From assembly GCA_007644065.1 (NCBI GenBank), contig VJWN01000009.1, positions 620,001 to 684,000 on the forward strand: a DNA stretch of 64,000 nucleotides. The letters run 5' to 3'. Shown one piece after another: positions 11,174 to 23,961 of the stretch. Position 1 is the first letter of the stretch; each line of letters begins with the position of its first letter. The stretch is from Margaritispora aquatica (lineage: Eukaryota; Ascomycota; Leotiomycetes; Helotiales; Discinellaceae). The notes beneath the pieces were generated by a model, which was not told the DNA's origin, made no database searches, and saw only the letters and a program-made list of their open reading frames with translations. Made by a program: the position numbers and the translations under genes.

Positions 11174-14100
11174 TCACTTACCAATCCTGACGTTTGAAAT
11201 TCAAGCCCCTTTGGATCTGCAGATGTGCCAAAGACTCGCTTGAGAGAGGCGATCCAAATAGAAAAAGGATGTGATGCGGGTGGGATCAAATAAAAATAAA
11301 AATAAATCACAGACAAAGTGAGTGCATGAGAATGGGTCGGACCGAACGAAATGTACCGAGAACTGCTCATTGTCAGGGAATGTCTGGTTTGGAGGATGCA
11401 CCTGTGTACGTTTGCATAACGGTCTTGTTGATGGCCTCTCCCTGCAGCTCCTTGAATATTATCATAACCCTTCACCAGTCATTTCCTTGAGGAGCTTTCT
11501 TTCTATTCCCATATCTCCTATGCATCGACAACGCATCCATTCCCCGAATTATTTGCCACCTTGAAAGTCCTTGGAATTCAGATATCAATTTGTATCGCTT
11601 CAACTCCATGATCAATGCCCACCATAACCATGACCTCACATGATAACATCAGGCCTGTGGGTTCGTAATTATGAACACAATTCAGGTAATTCTTTAGATA
11701 ATTTGCTTTACCTCTCGGCCATGAATCTTCGAGAGACTGCGAGACTTGCACTCAAACAAAATAGTGCTGTGTAATAGGAGTTCATGACAGTTAAGAGTGG
11801 ACCTGTCTCCTGAAATGTATGTCCACAGGGAGAAGATACATGACACACAAATACCCTGTTCCTCCAACATAGCTTTTCCTGATGCACCGAGAAAAATTGA
11901 CAGGTCAAAGTACCGAGAAAATTTGAATGGCTCGCCAAATCTTTTCCTCTTTTGGCTTTCTGGTTCGTGCGGCGATGTTCGTGTTCTCCATTTGTTGGCG
12001 CTGGCGTTGACGCTCGATGTATTTTTATTAGGGGCTCGGGAAGTGGTTTGAGTGGAGGAGTAGGCGAAGGGCTCGAGCCAGGCTAGGCTAAGGCCTGAGG
12101 TGGAGTAGCATTCTTCCAACCACCAGACAATCGTTTTCACCCGCCAACTCGTCGTGTTCCCTCAACCTCTCCTCTCCCACCAACATATATGCATATATGC
12201 ATCAAGCTACGCAATCGTACTCGGTGTCCTGGAACAGGAAACACACTAATGTATCTTGCCAAAAGGACGTTTAGATGTCGTCGTCTGTTGGACAAAAACA
12301 GGTGCTTGATACCCTTTTACCTTTTTCACACAAAGACTTGGATGATGGGCGTTGGTTCAGATGGTCGCGCCGACCAGTTTAGCTTCGCAGAAACATGCAG
12401 TGCTGCAAAGCATACAAATACCTCCGTCTAGTCCACGAATAGAACAATTGTGAGACCTGGACCGAGTCGTGCCAGCAAATCGGAGAGTCGAAGCTAGCCT
12501 TCGAGAACTCATACATAGTGCAATGGAGATGCCTCTTATAGCTATAGGCCAATGCAAGCTTGAGCATATGTATACAAGACTCGAGAGCGCACGAATGCAC
12601 GAATGCACAAGTGCACGAACGATAGGAAACTCGACATATTAATGCCGGCCTTGTTACTACCGAATGTCCTGGCCGCATTGTCCCTCTCTGGTCTCTTCAA
12701 TATACGAGCAAAGTCAGGTACAGTACCAGTAAGGAGGAGATGCTGATTTGTGGTTCTGACCATCCTGGGAGCCGTTGACGATGTGGTTCTCCCCATTTTT
12801 GAAATTTCTTTTTTTTTCCTTGATGCATTGCGGGGTCATTTTCCCAGAAATCTTTCCAAGCACAACATCGCCTTCTGCTTCTGGGCTGTTAAACTAGAGA
12901 AAAGCATTGCACTTTTATTTTCTCTGGCATTGCTTAATATACTCTACGGTATACTCCTTTGGATTTTTGCGGCATGTGGCCTTACTACTTCAGACATAGA
13001 ACGCAATGCCAGCTCATCATTGCATGCGAACCTTGCCGGCTCGTCGTCGGCCTGGCTGGTTGCTTTTCGCGCCTCTTGCCCTGACACAAATCGTCTTGCT
13101 CAATGATACAGGGCAAGACAAGAGTTCTTGCGATCCTTTGAATTACAAGCTGGGGGCCGATGGGCCCTTCAGCCACTGTTTATGCATTGATGGTGCTTCA
13201 CCGACTTCGTGTCAAGTTGTACTCCAGTCATTCTGCGTCAATCAACAACCCTCTTGCACCATTCAAGTGCGGGGCAAGATGGGAAGCTCTAGAGGGGTAA
13301 TGTACTATACAGTACATTGGCTTTTGAAGTCAATTGTTGTTATTATTCCAGGTTGATTTGCACTCTTTAAAGTTGATTTTGTTATGTTTTTCCTTGCATT
13401 GAACGAGGTGCCATCGCCATCGATTTTGCTGCATTAGCGGCCAGCCCGCCGGATCTCCAAGCCTTCTCAAGACTTGCTGGTTCTCTGCAGCAAATCAATG
13501 CGAAGTAAATTATGGGTATGATGGGTCGTGTGTTGCGTTATGTTAACGTGTTCTCCGTTCTTCGAGGGAGCTAGGCCCGGTTGCAGACAAGAGAACTCCA
13601 ACCGTAACCGCACACATGATTTTGCCCGAGATCTATGGCATGGCCGTTACCCTTTTGCCACCACTTCTGCATCGACCTCGAGTAGCTGCAGACCAACCTC
13701 GAAGCGACGAATTGATACTTGTGGCCCCTCAAGATCTTCGCCTAGTGTGTGTGCCTTCACATGTATTGGTGGATATGCCTAATCTCTCAAGAATGATCAA
13801 TTGGCAACGACCTAAGCCAGCGCAGACGTTATGGGTCACACTTGAAGAGCCGCATCATGACTTGCATCTGGCTCAACCTTTCGTCCTATCTCAACAGTGC
13901 TCCAAATTCTCTGCGGAAGTCCAAGCCATAATCCTTGTCCAGCGCTAAACGGAGATTCTGCAATAAATTACACATGTCTCGCCGTCGATGGACGACAGTC
14001 CTGCACAAAGCCCCTAGACCACCCACTCAGTCTGTTAGCCCTACTTGAACACCACGACGTCGTCTCTCCTCCCGACAAACACGTTATAGACTTGTGTGTG

Positions 14101-14625
14101 CTTCTTCCCTGTATCTGGACATTGGGCTCAATTGCATCACCAAATTTATAAGCCTTGGGCCTTCATCATCATCGCCATCCTGGTATCAACGAGATTGTTT
14201 TACCACACTCCCCACGGTAGACGGCCTTGTTCCTGAATAAGATCTCGTCATACTGTGAGGCTGATAGTTGATACGATACAATGGGCGGCTTCTACATGGC
14301 ATATCTAGAGAGTACGTGAACCACTGCATATGGCAAACCCTTTTCTGTCGTTGGGCTTCCTCATCCGACGTCCTTTTCTCCTGTTCGGACCGTCACTGCC
14401 ACCACACAAGATCTTTGGGAACGGGATATCACCCCCACCATCTATCATGTTCGGTCTGGTTTATGTACCATCGAGTGGAGCAGTTTCACTGCGTGATCTT
14501 GCATGATGATCGATGGTCCTGCACATCATCTTCTTGCTTCCTCAATCATCCCACGCTCTTGATTTCCAAGCCCCTGAATCTGCACCGCGAGTTGTGGTGG
14601 GAATTGGCACTGACGTACTGTCTAG
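11174..14625. other. Intergenic stretch without a recognisable gene
   Basis: About 3.4 kb. Overlapping short frames occur on both strands (for example 11694-12140 minus, 13006-13356 plus, 13616-13948 plus), but none shows a domain, a sustained codon pattern or a consistent exon chain. The right end probably contains 5' exons of the dsRNA-binding-like gene ending at 14954. One candidate start is an ATG at 14281 followed by a GTACGT donor, but I could not link it in frame with confidence. Confidence 0.5.
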
Positions 14626-14954
14626 GCTTGTGTCGACGTCGTGGGTGGAGAGATCCCCTGTACGAGACTTACCGAAGCTCCTCAGGCTTCACATGTCTCG
14701 TACTCGTCAATGGCCGGGAATACCAAACCGATCTCGCGTACGAATCGGATGGATTGGCGCAGGAGAACGCCGCGATGCGGGCGTTTATGGTTTGCCGCAA
14801 CTTCAGTGTGAATGGAGGTATGCTGGCGCGCAACGGCGTTGTCCAAGGACTGCCTGCGAATGAGAACAGTGGCCGGCACAGGAGGCGAGGCGGCAGTGGT
14901 CGCAGCCACTCTCAGAACTTAAGCAGCAGCTCCTCGACGACCTCATCCGAGTAG
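14626..14954 (+). CDS. Conserved dsRNA-binding-like protein, 3' exon (5' part unresolved)
   Basis: The last ~110 residues read like a double-stranded-RNA-binding fold: CRRRGWRDPLYETY, then GFTCLVLVNGREYQTD, then LAQENAAMRAFMVCRNFSVN, followed by a Gly/Arg/Ser-rich tail. I recall a similar C-terminal signature (CRNFSVN...GVVQGLP) in uncharacterised ascomycete proteins, but have not checked this. The plausible acceptor is TCTAG at 14621-14625. Reading through without an intron is also open back to 14268, but that upstream peptide is Cys/His/Leu-rich and looks non-coding. Function is unknown; RNA binding is inferred from fold resemblance only. Confidence 0.5.
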
Positions 14955-17088
14955 ATGAAAGAGCTCGACTGATACGTGCCGGTAGCTAAGAACTAGCGCG
15001 GAAACCCCACAAGGCCTCGGCCACGAACCCATACGATGTCCTGTTCCTGTCTTTAGGGCTGAAGCTCAGGCAGGCAGGCAGGCAGCGAACGACTGACGAC
15101 CAAAAACAAAATGGCGATGACGCACCAAAATTTGCTTTCATGAGATAATTGGATTCCCAGATCATCATTTTTATATTTTTAGCGACTTACGAACCGAACG
15201 ATTCTCCTTTACGTCTTTTTTCCAATCTACATCGCTCGCGGCATTTGGGACATACAGCACCGTCCGCTTGGAGATCAGAGGCAACTCAGATAAGCGGCAC
15301 TGTCTTTACGGAGGTCTTTTTTTCATGCTCACGCATTCATCTTGCTTGTTGGCTGCGATTATTCAAATGGTGTCTGGATCGGCTGCAGTATAGGGATGGG
15401 GAGGCTTTGAGATTTTTTTCATTGCTTGCGAACGATTGTGTGCATTTAGCAAGCGTGGCGGACAGCGTTGCTTTTCGTTGTTTTATCTAATGATTCATGA
15501 TGAGCAAGTCTATGGACTGGAGAGGAGGAGGAATAAAAGCGCATGGCTTTTTGTGCTTGAGTCTGTCATAAGGCATGAAGCATGAGGCACGCGGCATGAG
15601 GCATGGCTAGTATGGAAACTCATGATATGAGATACGACCTGATGAAATACCAAAAAGCACTTGAGATACCCCCTTAAACAACCGCGCTTACTCTCCTCGC
15701 TTGACATGCATTTAGTATCTTACCTATGCAACCATGTTCATGCTCGTCCTTCACTCAGCTGTGTGGCTTGACTTTGGTATCGCTTAGTCCAAACATGTAT
15801 CGTACGTCACCAGAACTGAACCAAATCGTGCATTGCTCTCGGCCCAGATAGAAGCAGGGAACAGACATGTACACTCCCTCCACCCCGTCCAAGCACTTTC
15901 ATCTGGGAGATCTTCACGGGTACCGTATTCCACGGATCTGGGGAAACGTGTGAAGCGGGTGTGGCGTCAACCTCGTCTCGAACCTCAAAATAACTCGGCC
16001 AGATGTCATACCAAAAAAAGGGGGCCAATATACATCGCTTTATCCGAGAAACTCTTCACGACAGGTGATGGTAACGCCCAGTGAAGTGAATACGCGTAAA
16101 GCTCTTTACCCATTTCCTTTCTGTTCTGGCTTAATGGCACCAAACTTGAACAAACTTCCATTCTGGCTGATCAAGCGCACTGCCACATTTCGCCATCTCG
16201 TGATGGGAGGGAACACGAAGGATAATCCTGGGCTTTTCTCGCCTGCGAAACAGAAGCCAGAAGGAAGCATTGAAGAACACGAATGATACGGTCCACCCCA
16301 CGCTGCTGAACCGATCATCCAACAGTGAATGGACAAAAGGTACTTGGAGTGACAAATATAGAACATGTGCTCACTGTCTCTCTTTCCACGAACGATGAAT
16401 TCCTGCTATCCCATGACGAGTATCGAGATCTGGCATCTCCAGCTCCATCTCCATACCAAAGGCTGGATTGTATGTAGTTGTGTGTGTTGTTTGGTTGACA
16501 TGCCATGACATGCTATGCCATGCCAGTGTTCTACCGGGGATTGTCACATTGATATTAGACATCGTATCCCCCAAACCAACCCATCTATCCTCCCAAACCG
16601 CTCCCATTCAATTGATTTGCAACGTGAAGCTCAAACGAATTTCACATTGGCACGCGGCGTCAGCCCTCATTTCGCCTCCTAGACAAAACTAGCAGCTCTA
16701 GCACCCTCGCACCCACTTGCAGGCCGTTGATACCCCTATTCGCTGAAGCCGCTAAACGAAAGAGACCACCACGACCGCTCCTCTCCTCTCCTATACCAAC
16801 ACCGACACCGACACCGACACTCTGTCCTTGGAAAGCAACTTTCCAAACTGCAAATACCATACATTGCCGACCCATTCCTCGTCTTAACTTCTCTCAATAC
16901 TACACTCACTGATACCAATAAATTCAACTGCAAGTTTTCTTCTGGGAAGGACAGAGCATACAATACTGCCCTACCCGTTCACTCTACGCTGCAATAGTTT
17001 CAGCCTTGCAGTCATACGGTAAAGCTTGACCCAAGTACCGTGCGGCAACCAGAACACCACCTCACAGCTACTACTACATTTTTTCAAG
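14955..17088. other. Intergenic region upstream of GDP-mannose pyrophosphorylase
   Basis: About 2.1 kb. Small low-complexity patches occur: a CAGG run near 15068-15085, CATGA/CATGC words near 16497-16525 and ACCGAC repeats near 16798-16820. No supportable coding region or RNA gene. The right end is the promoter and leader of the pyrophosphorylase gene. Confidence 0.6.
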
Positions 17089-18398
17089 ATGAAGGGCAAG
17101 TCCTTCTACATCTACATATCCAGGAAGCAATGGCTAATATGCTCTACAGCACTTATTCTCGTTGGTGGCTTCGGCACCCGTCTGCGACCACTCGTATGTT
17201 CCCCCTTGCACCCACCAGCCATACTCGAGACTTGAACATAGCTCGCAGACTCTCAGCACGCCGCAATGCCATCAGAGACTAATAAATTAATAGACTCTCA
17301 CTCTGCCAAAGCCATTGGTCGAGTTTGGCAACAAGCCCATGATTCTGCACCAGGTTGAAGCGCTGGCAGCTGCTGGAGTTACAGATATCGTCCTAGCTGT
17401 TAACTACCGCCCTGAAGTAATGGAGAAGCATCTTGCAGAAGTCAGTCCTACTCAATGCCCCCAGCCACAATGCCCACAGGAACTAACATTTCGTTACGCA
17501 GTACGAGCAAAAATTCAACGTCAAGATCACATTCTCCATCGAGACAGAACCGCTAGGGACTGCTGGCCCACTGAAACTCGCAGAAGAGATTCTTGGAAAG
17601 GATGATACGCCGTTTTTCGTACTGAACTCCGATGTTATCTGCGATTACCCTTTTGCAGACTTGGCTGCATTCCACAAGAAGCACGGGGATGAGGGAACTA
17701 TTATCGTGACCAAGGTGGAGGAGCCCTCGAAATACGGTGTCGTTGTCCATAAACCCAATCATCCTTCTCGCATTGACAGATTCGTCGAAAAGCCCGTCGA
17801 ATTTGTGGGCAACCGCATTAACGCTGGTATCTACATCCTGAACCCTAGTGTGCTGAAGCGCATCGAATTACGCCCAACCTCTATCGAACAGGAGACTTTC
17901 CCAGCAATCTGCGCTGATGGGCAACTGCACTCCTTTGATCTGGAAGGATTCTGGATGGATGTTGGACAGCCCAAGGATTTCCTGTCTGGTACATGCCTGT
18001 ATCTCTCTTCCCTCACGAAGAAGGGCTCCAAGCTTCTGTCACCAGCATCACTCCCATACGTCCACGGCGGTAACGTCCTGATCGACCCAACCGCCAAGAT
18101 CGGCAAGAACTGCAGAATTGGGCCAAACGTCACAATTGGTCCAGGCGTTGTCATCGGTGATGGTGTTCGCCTGCAACGATGCGTGTTGCTCGCAGATTCC
18201 AAGGTGAAGGATCACGCGTGGGTCAAGAGCACAATCGTCGGATGGAACTCCACGATTGGCAAGTGGGCGCGGTTAGAGAACGTGTGTGTGCTTGGTGACG
18301 ATGTCACGATTGGTGATGAGATCTACGTGAATGGTGGAAGCATCTTGCCGCATAAGAGCATCAAGGTCAATGTGGACGTGCCGGCGATCATTATGTAA
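17089..18398 (+). CDS. MPG1: Mannose-1-phosphate guanylyltransferase (GDP-mannose pyrophosphorylase)
   Basis: Makes GDP-mannose from GTP and mannose-1-phosphate, supplying protein glycosylation and cell-wall mannan in the cytosol. Exons 17089-17095, 17150-17193, 17294-17440 and 17502-18398 join to 364 aa, the usual family length. Exon 1 codes only Met-Lys plus one base. The first intron (17096-17149) starts GCAAGT and ends CAG, a GC-AG intron with a CTAAT branch site; it is needed to give the conserved [20 protein letters not shown] start. Visible features: the nucleotide-binding loop [33 protein letters not shown], the sugar-nucleotide motif [16 protein letters not shown], and C-terminal left-handed beta-helix hexapeptides ([20 protein letters not shown]). 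The gene name follows common fungal usage. Confidence 0.96.
17096..17149 (+). other. GC-AG intron in GDP-mannose pyrophosphorylase
   Basis: 54-nt intron with a GCAAGT donor, a GGCTAAT branch-like site and a TACAG acceptor. It lies after only 7 coding nucleotides. No GT donor nearby restores the conserved N-terminus. Confidence 0.8.
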
Positions 18399-18537
18399 AT
18401 ACCCAATTCTATTCATGTTCTACAAAGGTTCGACCTTTTAAAAGTTCACTTTAACACTGTAGAAACTTTTGGGGATATTAATGTAATGACGGGTGGGATC
18501 AGTTTGGGAGGTTGCATTTTGTTGGCTGGTAACCGAA

Positions 18538-19154
18538 TTACGAACAACTCTCCTCAAAATCCATATCCACTTCCTGCATATCATCATCAGAGTCTTGCTT
18601 CGATTTTCCCACTTCTTTCCCCTTCTCATTCTCATTTTAATTCTTAATCTCTCTCTTTTCGTCATCTTCAGCTTCGATATCGTAAGTCGTGAGTAGTTCA
18701 CCCGCGTCATCCTCGATTTTCAGCATTGCTATCGTCAACTTCACCTTTCCGCGTGCAAGTGTTGAATGGTCTTACCTCAGTATCAAGCTTGGGAAACAAA
18801 CCCTTCTTCATGGCCCAGTACTCCTCCACGCCTTTGCTAGTACACCTCTGTCCTTAGTCAGTCAGCTGATCCCGCGTACTCAGACCTGAATTCAAGGAAT
18901 CCATCTTCTCACTTTCGCAACGGCCTTCTTCAGCTTCAGCTTCGGCTTAACGTGATCCTTGAACAACTTCACCCTATCCATCTTCCCGTGCTCATAGGCT
19001 GATAACATGAACATGTCAAAGCTATAAAAGAACTCCTGCACCCACGCCACGCGCCCTCCAGATCCGCTCTGCCCAGATACTGCCGTAGCTGGGGATACAT
19101 TGCGAGAGCGAAGCTCGTTGTTGATATGTATTTTTGTTTTGGCGAGATTGTAGG
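18538..19154 (-). pseudogene. Probable broken or truncated gene of unknown function
   Basis: Coding-like segments read on the minus strand: 19154-18913 (ending FDMFMLSAYEHGKMDRVKLF then a Lys-rich stretch), a normal intron 18912-18848 with a CTGACTAAG branch site, 18847-18776 (GVEEYWAMKKGLFPKLDTE) and 18744 onward (VKLTIAMLKIEDDAGELL). The gap between the last two would be a 31-nt intron (18775-18745), shorter than any other here. The frame then meets TAA at 18639-18637, while the same frame continues as a plausible acidic tail (SKQDSDDDMQEVDMDFEE) to 18538. No start codon exon was found; the 5' boundary may be an AAG acceptor near 19155. I do not recognise the family. It could be a pseudogene or a functional gene with a shortened acidic tail. 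Confidence 0.45.
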
Positions 19155-21990
19155 CTTATGGTGGAAGAAAGCGCCAAAGGAAAAATTAAGGTTGACGCGG
19201 GGTGGGATGGTGTGAAGGCAAAACTAAAGTCAAGTCAAAAATGTCGTCGAGAAGTTGAGATAATCAAGCTACTGTTGAGATTTTCTGGAAAGCCATTTCC
19301 CGTTATGGCGGGTATAATACCAGGGAATTCAGCATCAAAAAGTTTTGGTGAAAGATGCGGGAGTTGGGAATTTGATAATACAAATTTCAATTTCCAAATC
19401 GAAATCCAAATCCAAAGAGGTATCCCCCCCTCAAAGTTGTTCCGTCAAGTTCACATACAAGTCTCTCTTCTAACCCCCCCAATACCCACGGATCAACATC
19501 TGGGTATGCTATTTTCCACAGCGTTGCGTTCGTAAGCAGCCCGCAGTACCCGAATTTCAGTTAATCCAGCTAGTACGAACCCCCAGACCTCAGATTGGTT
19601 TTATCCCAGCTGGTAAAGAACCGAAGGGGCTACCAATTGCGCCAATGGTCCCTACGTGAAGAGAGCTTGTGTTTTGCTGTTATGAAAAAGGGGGCGTGCT
19701 TGGATTTATGAAGTGAAAACACACGCGTTGGGGGATTTGAGAGCGGGTTAGGTTAGTCTGGGAATATACGGAAGAGGAATAATCCTATCAGCTCGGCTTG
19801 GAAGGGACTTGTGCTGGATTATGCTTTAGGATAGATTGTTTCAATATTACTTAATCGTATGTGCTTTAAACCTGTCGAATTTGAGAAATGCCAGGTGCGC
19901 AGGTCCCGTGTTGCTCCATTGAAATATCCACATCCAAATAACACCACCAGATGGATATTGAAGATTCGATATATGCCATCCTGTTGTATCAATTATGGCT
20001 ACCCATACTTGTATGCGATTGCTCAAACATCAGGTATACAAAAAGAGTCAACAAAACGCAAAGCTTCATAAAAGATTTCAAAGATCAAACTTGGACTTCC
20101 ATGGGTATAAGGTAGTAACAAGTTGCTTTGCAGAGCTTAGATTTGAGAGATAGCTTGGATTGAGATAATGCTAAAAGAAGCAGATATTACAAACTCAATT
20201 TCAGTCATTAAGCGAGGTACTTGGATAAACTAACTCACTTCTAACTTTTGAGCGTAGCGTTTATAGTATAATTGTATAGGCTTGTACAAATCTCCATTGC
20301 TGCTATAAGTCGCATATTTGGATTTGATGTGCAACTGAGACACATGGCTCTGATTTCGAATCCTCTCACTAGGGCACCTCGAGAATTCATAGAAGAGAAG
20401 CCGATTATTGCATGAGAGAAACTAATCGGCAAAAAAACATCAATTTAGAGCCCTCTCTCCTCTTTGATTCTAGGCTCATTTTGATATCTTTACTGTCAGT
20501 TGCGTTGAAAAATGATATACGTACCTCAGCTGGTTTGGAAATCCCATCATCTGTGGTTAGCGTCACATGACATATTGAACTTGAGGTTGTTTTCCTTCAT
20601 TCTTTTGCTCAAACAACTCGAACAGAAATCTGGATAGATATTAGTATGTCATAGCTGAGATACCTATTCTCTCACATTATTAAAGACTGGGAATAGTTGC
20701 AAATCCGAATCTTGCCATCTCATGTGAGCTCGAGAGAACTTCCCAACCTGCAATGGAGGTTCTGTTGCGCTCAGACTTCTAGCTTCTCTGTCCTCGAGAA
20801 CTCATCATATATGTCACGAAATAATTGATAACCCACAGCTTTCAAAATGAAAGCAAATCAGATGAGCACATCATTCATCAATAATGAAAACTTTTAGGCG
20901 GCTTCACCGATATCAGGAACCAAACTCTATCCTCCAATAATGTAGAGATCTCCTAATACGCACGAGCTCGAGCTGTGAAGTCATCTTATGGTCAATATTA
21001 ATATCCCGCATAGAAGCATCGGCTTGGCGAATTTTTATCTCATCTTAACCGCTTGACTGCTTTTTATAACTCTTGGCGGGTGACATCCATCTGATATTCT
21101 GATGTCTTAATACATCCTCCGTATCTGAAGCGAGAGATGTTTCAAGCGCTCCCTCGCACCCGCGGACGCTAGGTCGACAACAACGCCTTGGGCCTGGACA
21201 CGTATTGAGCACCGGAAGTCTGTTCTCACTTCAGACCACAAGGCGATGCTTAGAAGGTCATCAAGAAACAAAGCTTAAATTGTTGAAACTTGGCAAGCTT
21301 CGCAGTCACTATTGCGCACTTCTTGTTTACTCTCCAGTTGGTTCGTTCGAGACCGTGTCACAAGGATGTAACTGACCTCAACTCTAGGATCTATTTGCAA
21401 TTCTTCGCTCTTTGTGGGCGCTCACCCGTTGGATTCTTTTCTTTCGGCCTTCCAATTGGCTGCCTTCCAATGGCCAGGTCTTTGTTCCCCCAGAATTGCT
21501 CATCTCTTAAAACCCAGTGGAGAGTCGGGGAGTTGGGGAAGATGTTCACTTCTGTTTGGGACCACATTATGTGTCATTGATGTCACCTCATTGGAAGATG
21601 AGTCTTCTCACTCTGCCCGGACAGTCGCATCCGGACTCCTCAAACCCTCACTTATTCTTCTCTGCTACTGAGGGGAGGATCAATGGTAACTGGAGTGGAC
21701 CTCGTTGTCACTCAACTACTGCGAAACTTCCAGTGTCATTATCTCTACACTTGACACCATATGTGGCGTCGCTCTCATTTGATATCTCATCTAAATATGG
21801 ATTGTCTATAGCACGATGCGGTTTCGAAGTGAAAAAGCAGCTTGACTTGCGCCTCACATGTATTCAGTACTGAGATCAGAGGATATATCTCGTCCGATAG
21901 TTCCTCTAGTGACATTCAAAGTCGTTCGAGGCAGGCTCTCTAAACCATACCTTTCGTTCTTTACATTCTATCGAATATTTTCCACCCATC
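19155..21990. other. AT-rich intergenic region upstream of MFS gene
   Basis: About 2.8 kb with fewer long frames than elsewhere. It probably contains any missing 5' exon of the minus-strand relic (left end) and the promoter and leader of the transporter (right end). No repeat, RNA gene or transposon terminus was identified. Confidence 0.55.
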
Positions 21991-23961
21991 ATGTCAATCC
22001 CTCACCCTCTTCCATCGTACCGTCAAGGGCCATCTTCAACATCCAACGAAGACACTCCGGTCCTACAGAGCCAGCCCTCATTTTCGCCATTTCCAAGACA
22101 GAAAGCATGGAGGCATACAACGGGTGGGCTTGGTGGGCGCTCAATGAATCGTTCGAGCATGATGGTTTTTGCAGACTTCAACAGCTTTGAAGAGACACCA
22201 AGGAATAGCCGGCAATTTCCTGGCCGAAGAGAAGGTAGTGACTACGAATTTGACCCAGATTTTGGACCAGACTTCGTTCCGGATCTCAAATCTTCATCTT
22301 CATCGGTGTACAGCGTCGAGAAGAACTTGCCCGAGCCACCATATCATATCTTCACGCTAGCCAAGAAGAAGCAGATGGTGTATATTGTTTCGCTTGCTGG
22401 ATTGTTCAGTCCCTTGTCGAGTAATATCTACTTTCCAGCATTGGGTCAAATATCCAGAGTATGCCTATACATCTTCTGGAGGAATTTCACTAATATGTCA
22501 AAGGATCTGAAAGTCAGCTTATCACTCATCAGTCTGACAATCACCGTTTATATGATCGTTCAAGGATTGGCACCATCATTTTGGGGTCCAATGTCAGATA
22601 CCAAGGGCAGACGCATCACATTCATTGGTAAGTAACACTCCTCGAGGAGTGATGCAGCTTTTATTGACAAGTGATAGGTACATTCGTAGTCTACCTGCTT
22701 GCAAATGTAGGACTAGCTTTCAGTAATGACTTCGCATCATTGATGGTATTCCGTGCCGTTCAAGCTGCTGGAAGCGCTGCTACCATATCTGTGGGTGCTG
22801 GAGTAATTGGTGACATCACGACGGCAAAGGAAAGAGGGGGACTGATCGGTGTCTTTGGTGGCAGTGAGCATTCCTCTGCTGACATATCTATCAATTATCA
22901 CTAACTGTACAGTTCGTATGATGGGTCAATCCATCGGTCCTGTCTTTGGTGGTATCATTTCGCAATATCTCGGCTTTCATGCAATCTTCTGGTTTCTTTT
23001 CGGCATGGGCTCGCTTACACTGCTGCTTGTACTCGTCTTTCTTCCCGAAACACTTCGAAGTATAGCTGGCAATGGTACAACTAAGTTGAGCGGTATTCAC
23101 CGACCGTTCCTTTACAACTTCAAACCTTCTCCAGAAGAGCTCACTGATCGCAATTTCCCACCAAAGAAGGACATCACTGTCAACAGCATCGTTGCACCTC
23201 TGAAATTTTTGTTCGAGACGGATGTCTTTATCACTCTATTCTTCGGTGCCATTGTTTACACAACCTGGAGTATGGTCACATCCAGCACTACCGCGCTGTT
23301 CCAGGAACCCTTCCATCTCAATGATCTTCAGGTTGGTCTCATCTTCCTTCCAAACGGTGCCGGTTGCGTAGCTGGTTCATACCTCACTGGCTATTTAATG
23401 GACTACGACTACAAGACCGTCGAGGCCCGTTATCGCATGGACAAAAACATCCCACCCACCACAGTACTCAACAAGAAAGAACTCAGTGACTTCCCAATCG
23501 AGCAGTCTCGTATGCGCAACATCTGGTGGATCATCGTCATCTTCGTCCTCACGACCGCAGGATACGGATACTCATTATCGCTCAACTCCCTCGCCCTACC
23601 ACTCATCCTACAATTCTTCATCGCCTACTCCGCTACCGCCGTGTTCTCACTCAATAGCGCTCTGGTCATCGATCTCTTCCCAGGTGCCTCCGCCTCCGCT
23701 ACAGCTGTCAACAATCTCATGCGATGCTCTGTCGGCGCCGCAGGTGTGGCAGGTATCCAGCCAATGATTGATGGCATTGGGGTTGGTCCATCGTTCTTGC
23801 TCCTAGCAGGCATTACTGCAATACTTAGTCCACTCCTGGTGGCAGAGTGGTTCTACGGTGGAGAGTGGAGGGAGGAGAGGAGAGTGAGACTTGCTCAGAA
23901 AGAGGCAGACAAGAAAATGGCGGATGCAGAGAAGATGGCCTCCTCAGACGTCAAGAATTAG
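21991..23961 (+). CDS. MFS drug:H+ antiporter-type transporter (DHA1 family)
   Basis: Major facilitator superfamily membrane protein, probably plasma membrane, of the 12-helix DHA1 (QDR/AQR-like) class; the substrate cannot be read from sequence. Exons 21991-22458, 22504-22627, 22678-22863 and 22913-23961 join to 608 aa. The cytosolic N-terminus (~120 aa) is Ser/Asp-rich. TM1 begins near KKQMVYIVSLAGLFSPLSSN. Motif A is GPMSDTKGRRITFIG. The helix-4/5 region VFRAVQAAGSAATISVGAGV and the motif-C-like MMGQSIGPVFGGII are typical of DHA1 proteins. The central loop (KPSPEELTDRNFPPKKD) and a charged C-tail are visible. The first intron is only 45 nt and in frame, so unspliced RNA would add 15 residues inside TM1/loop. 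Confidence 0.92.
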
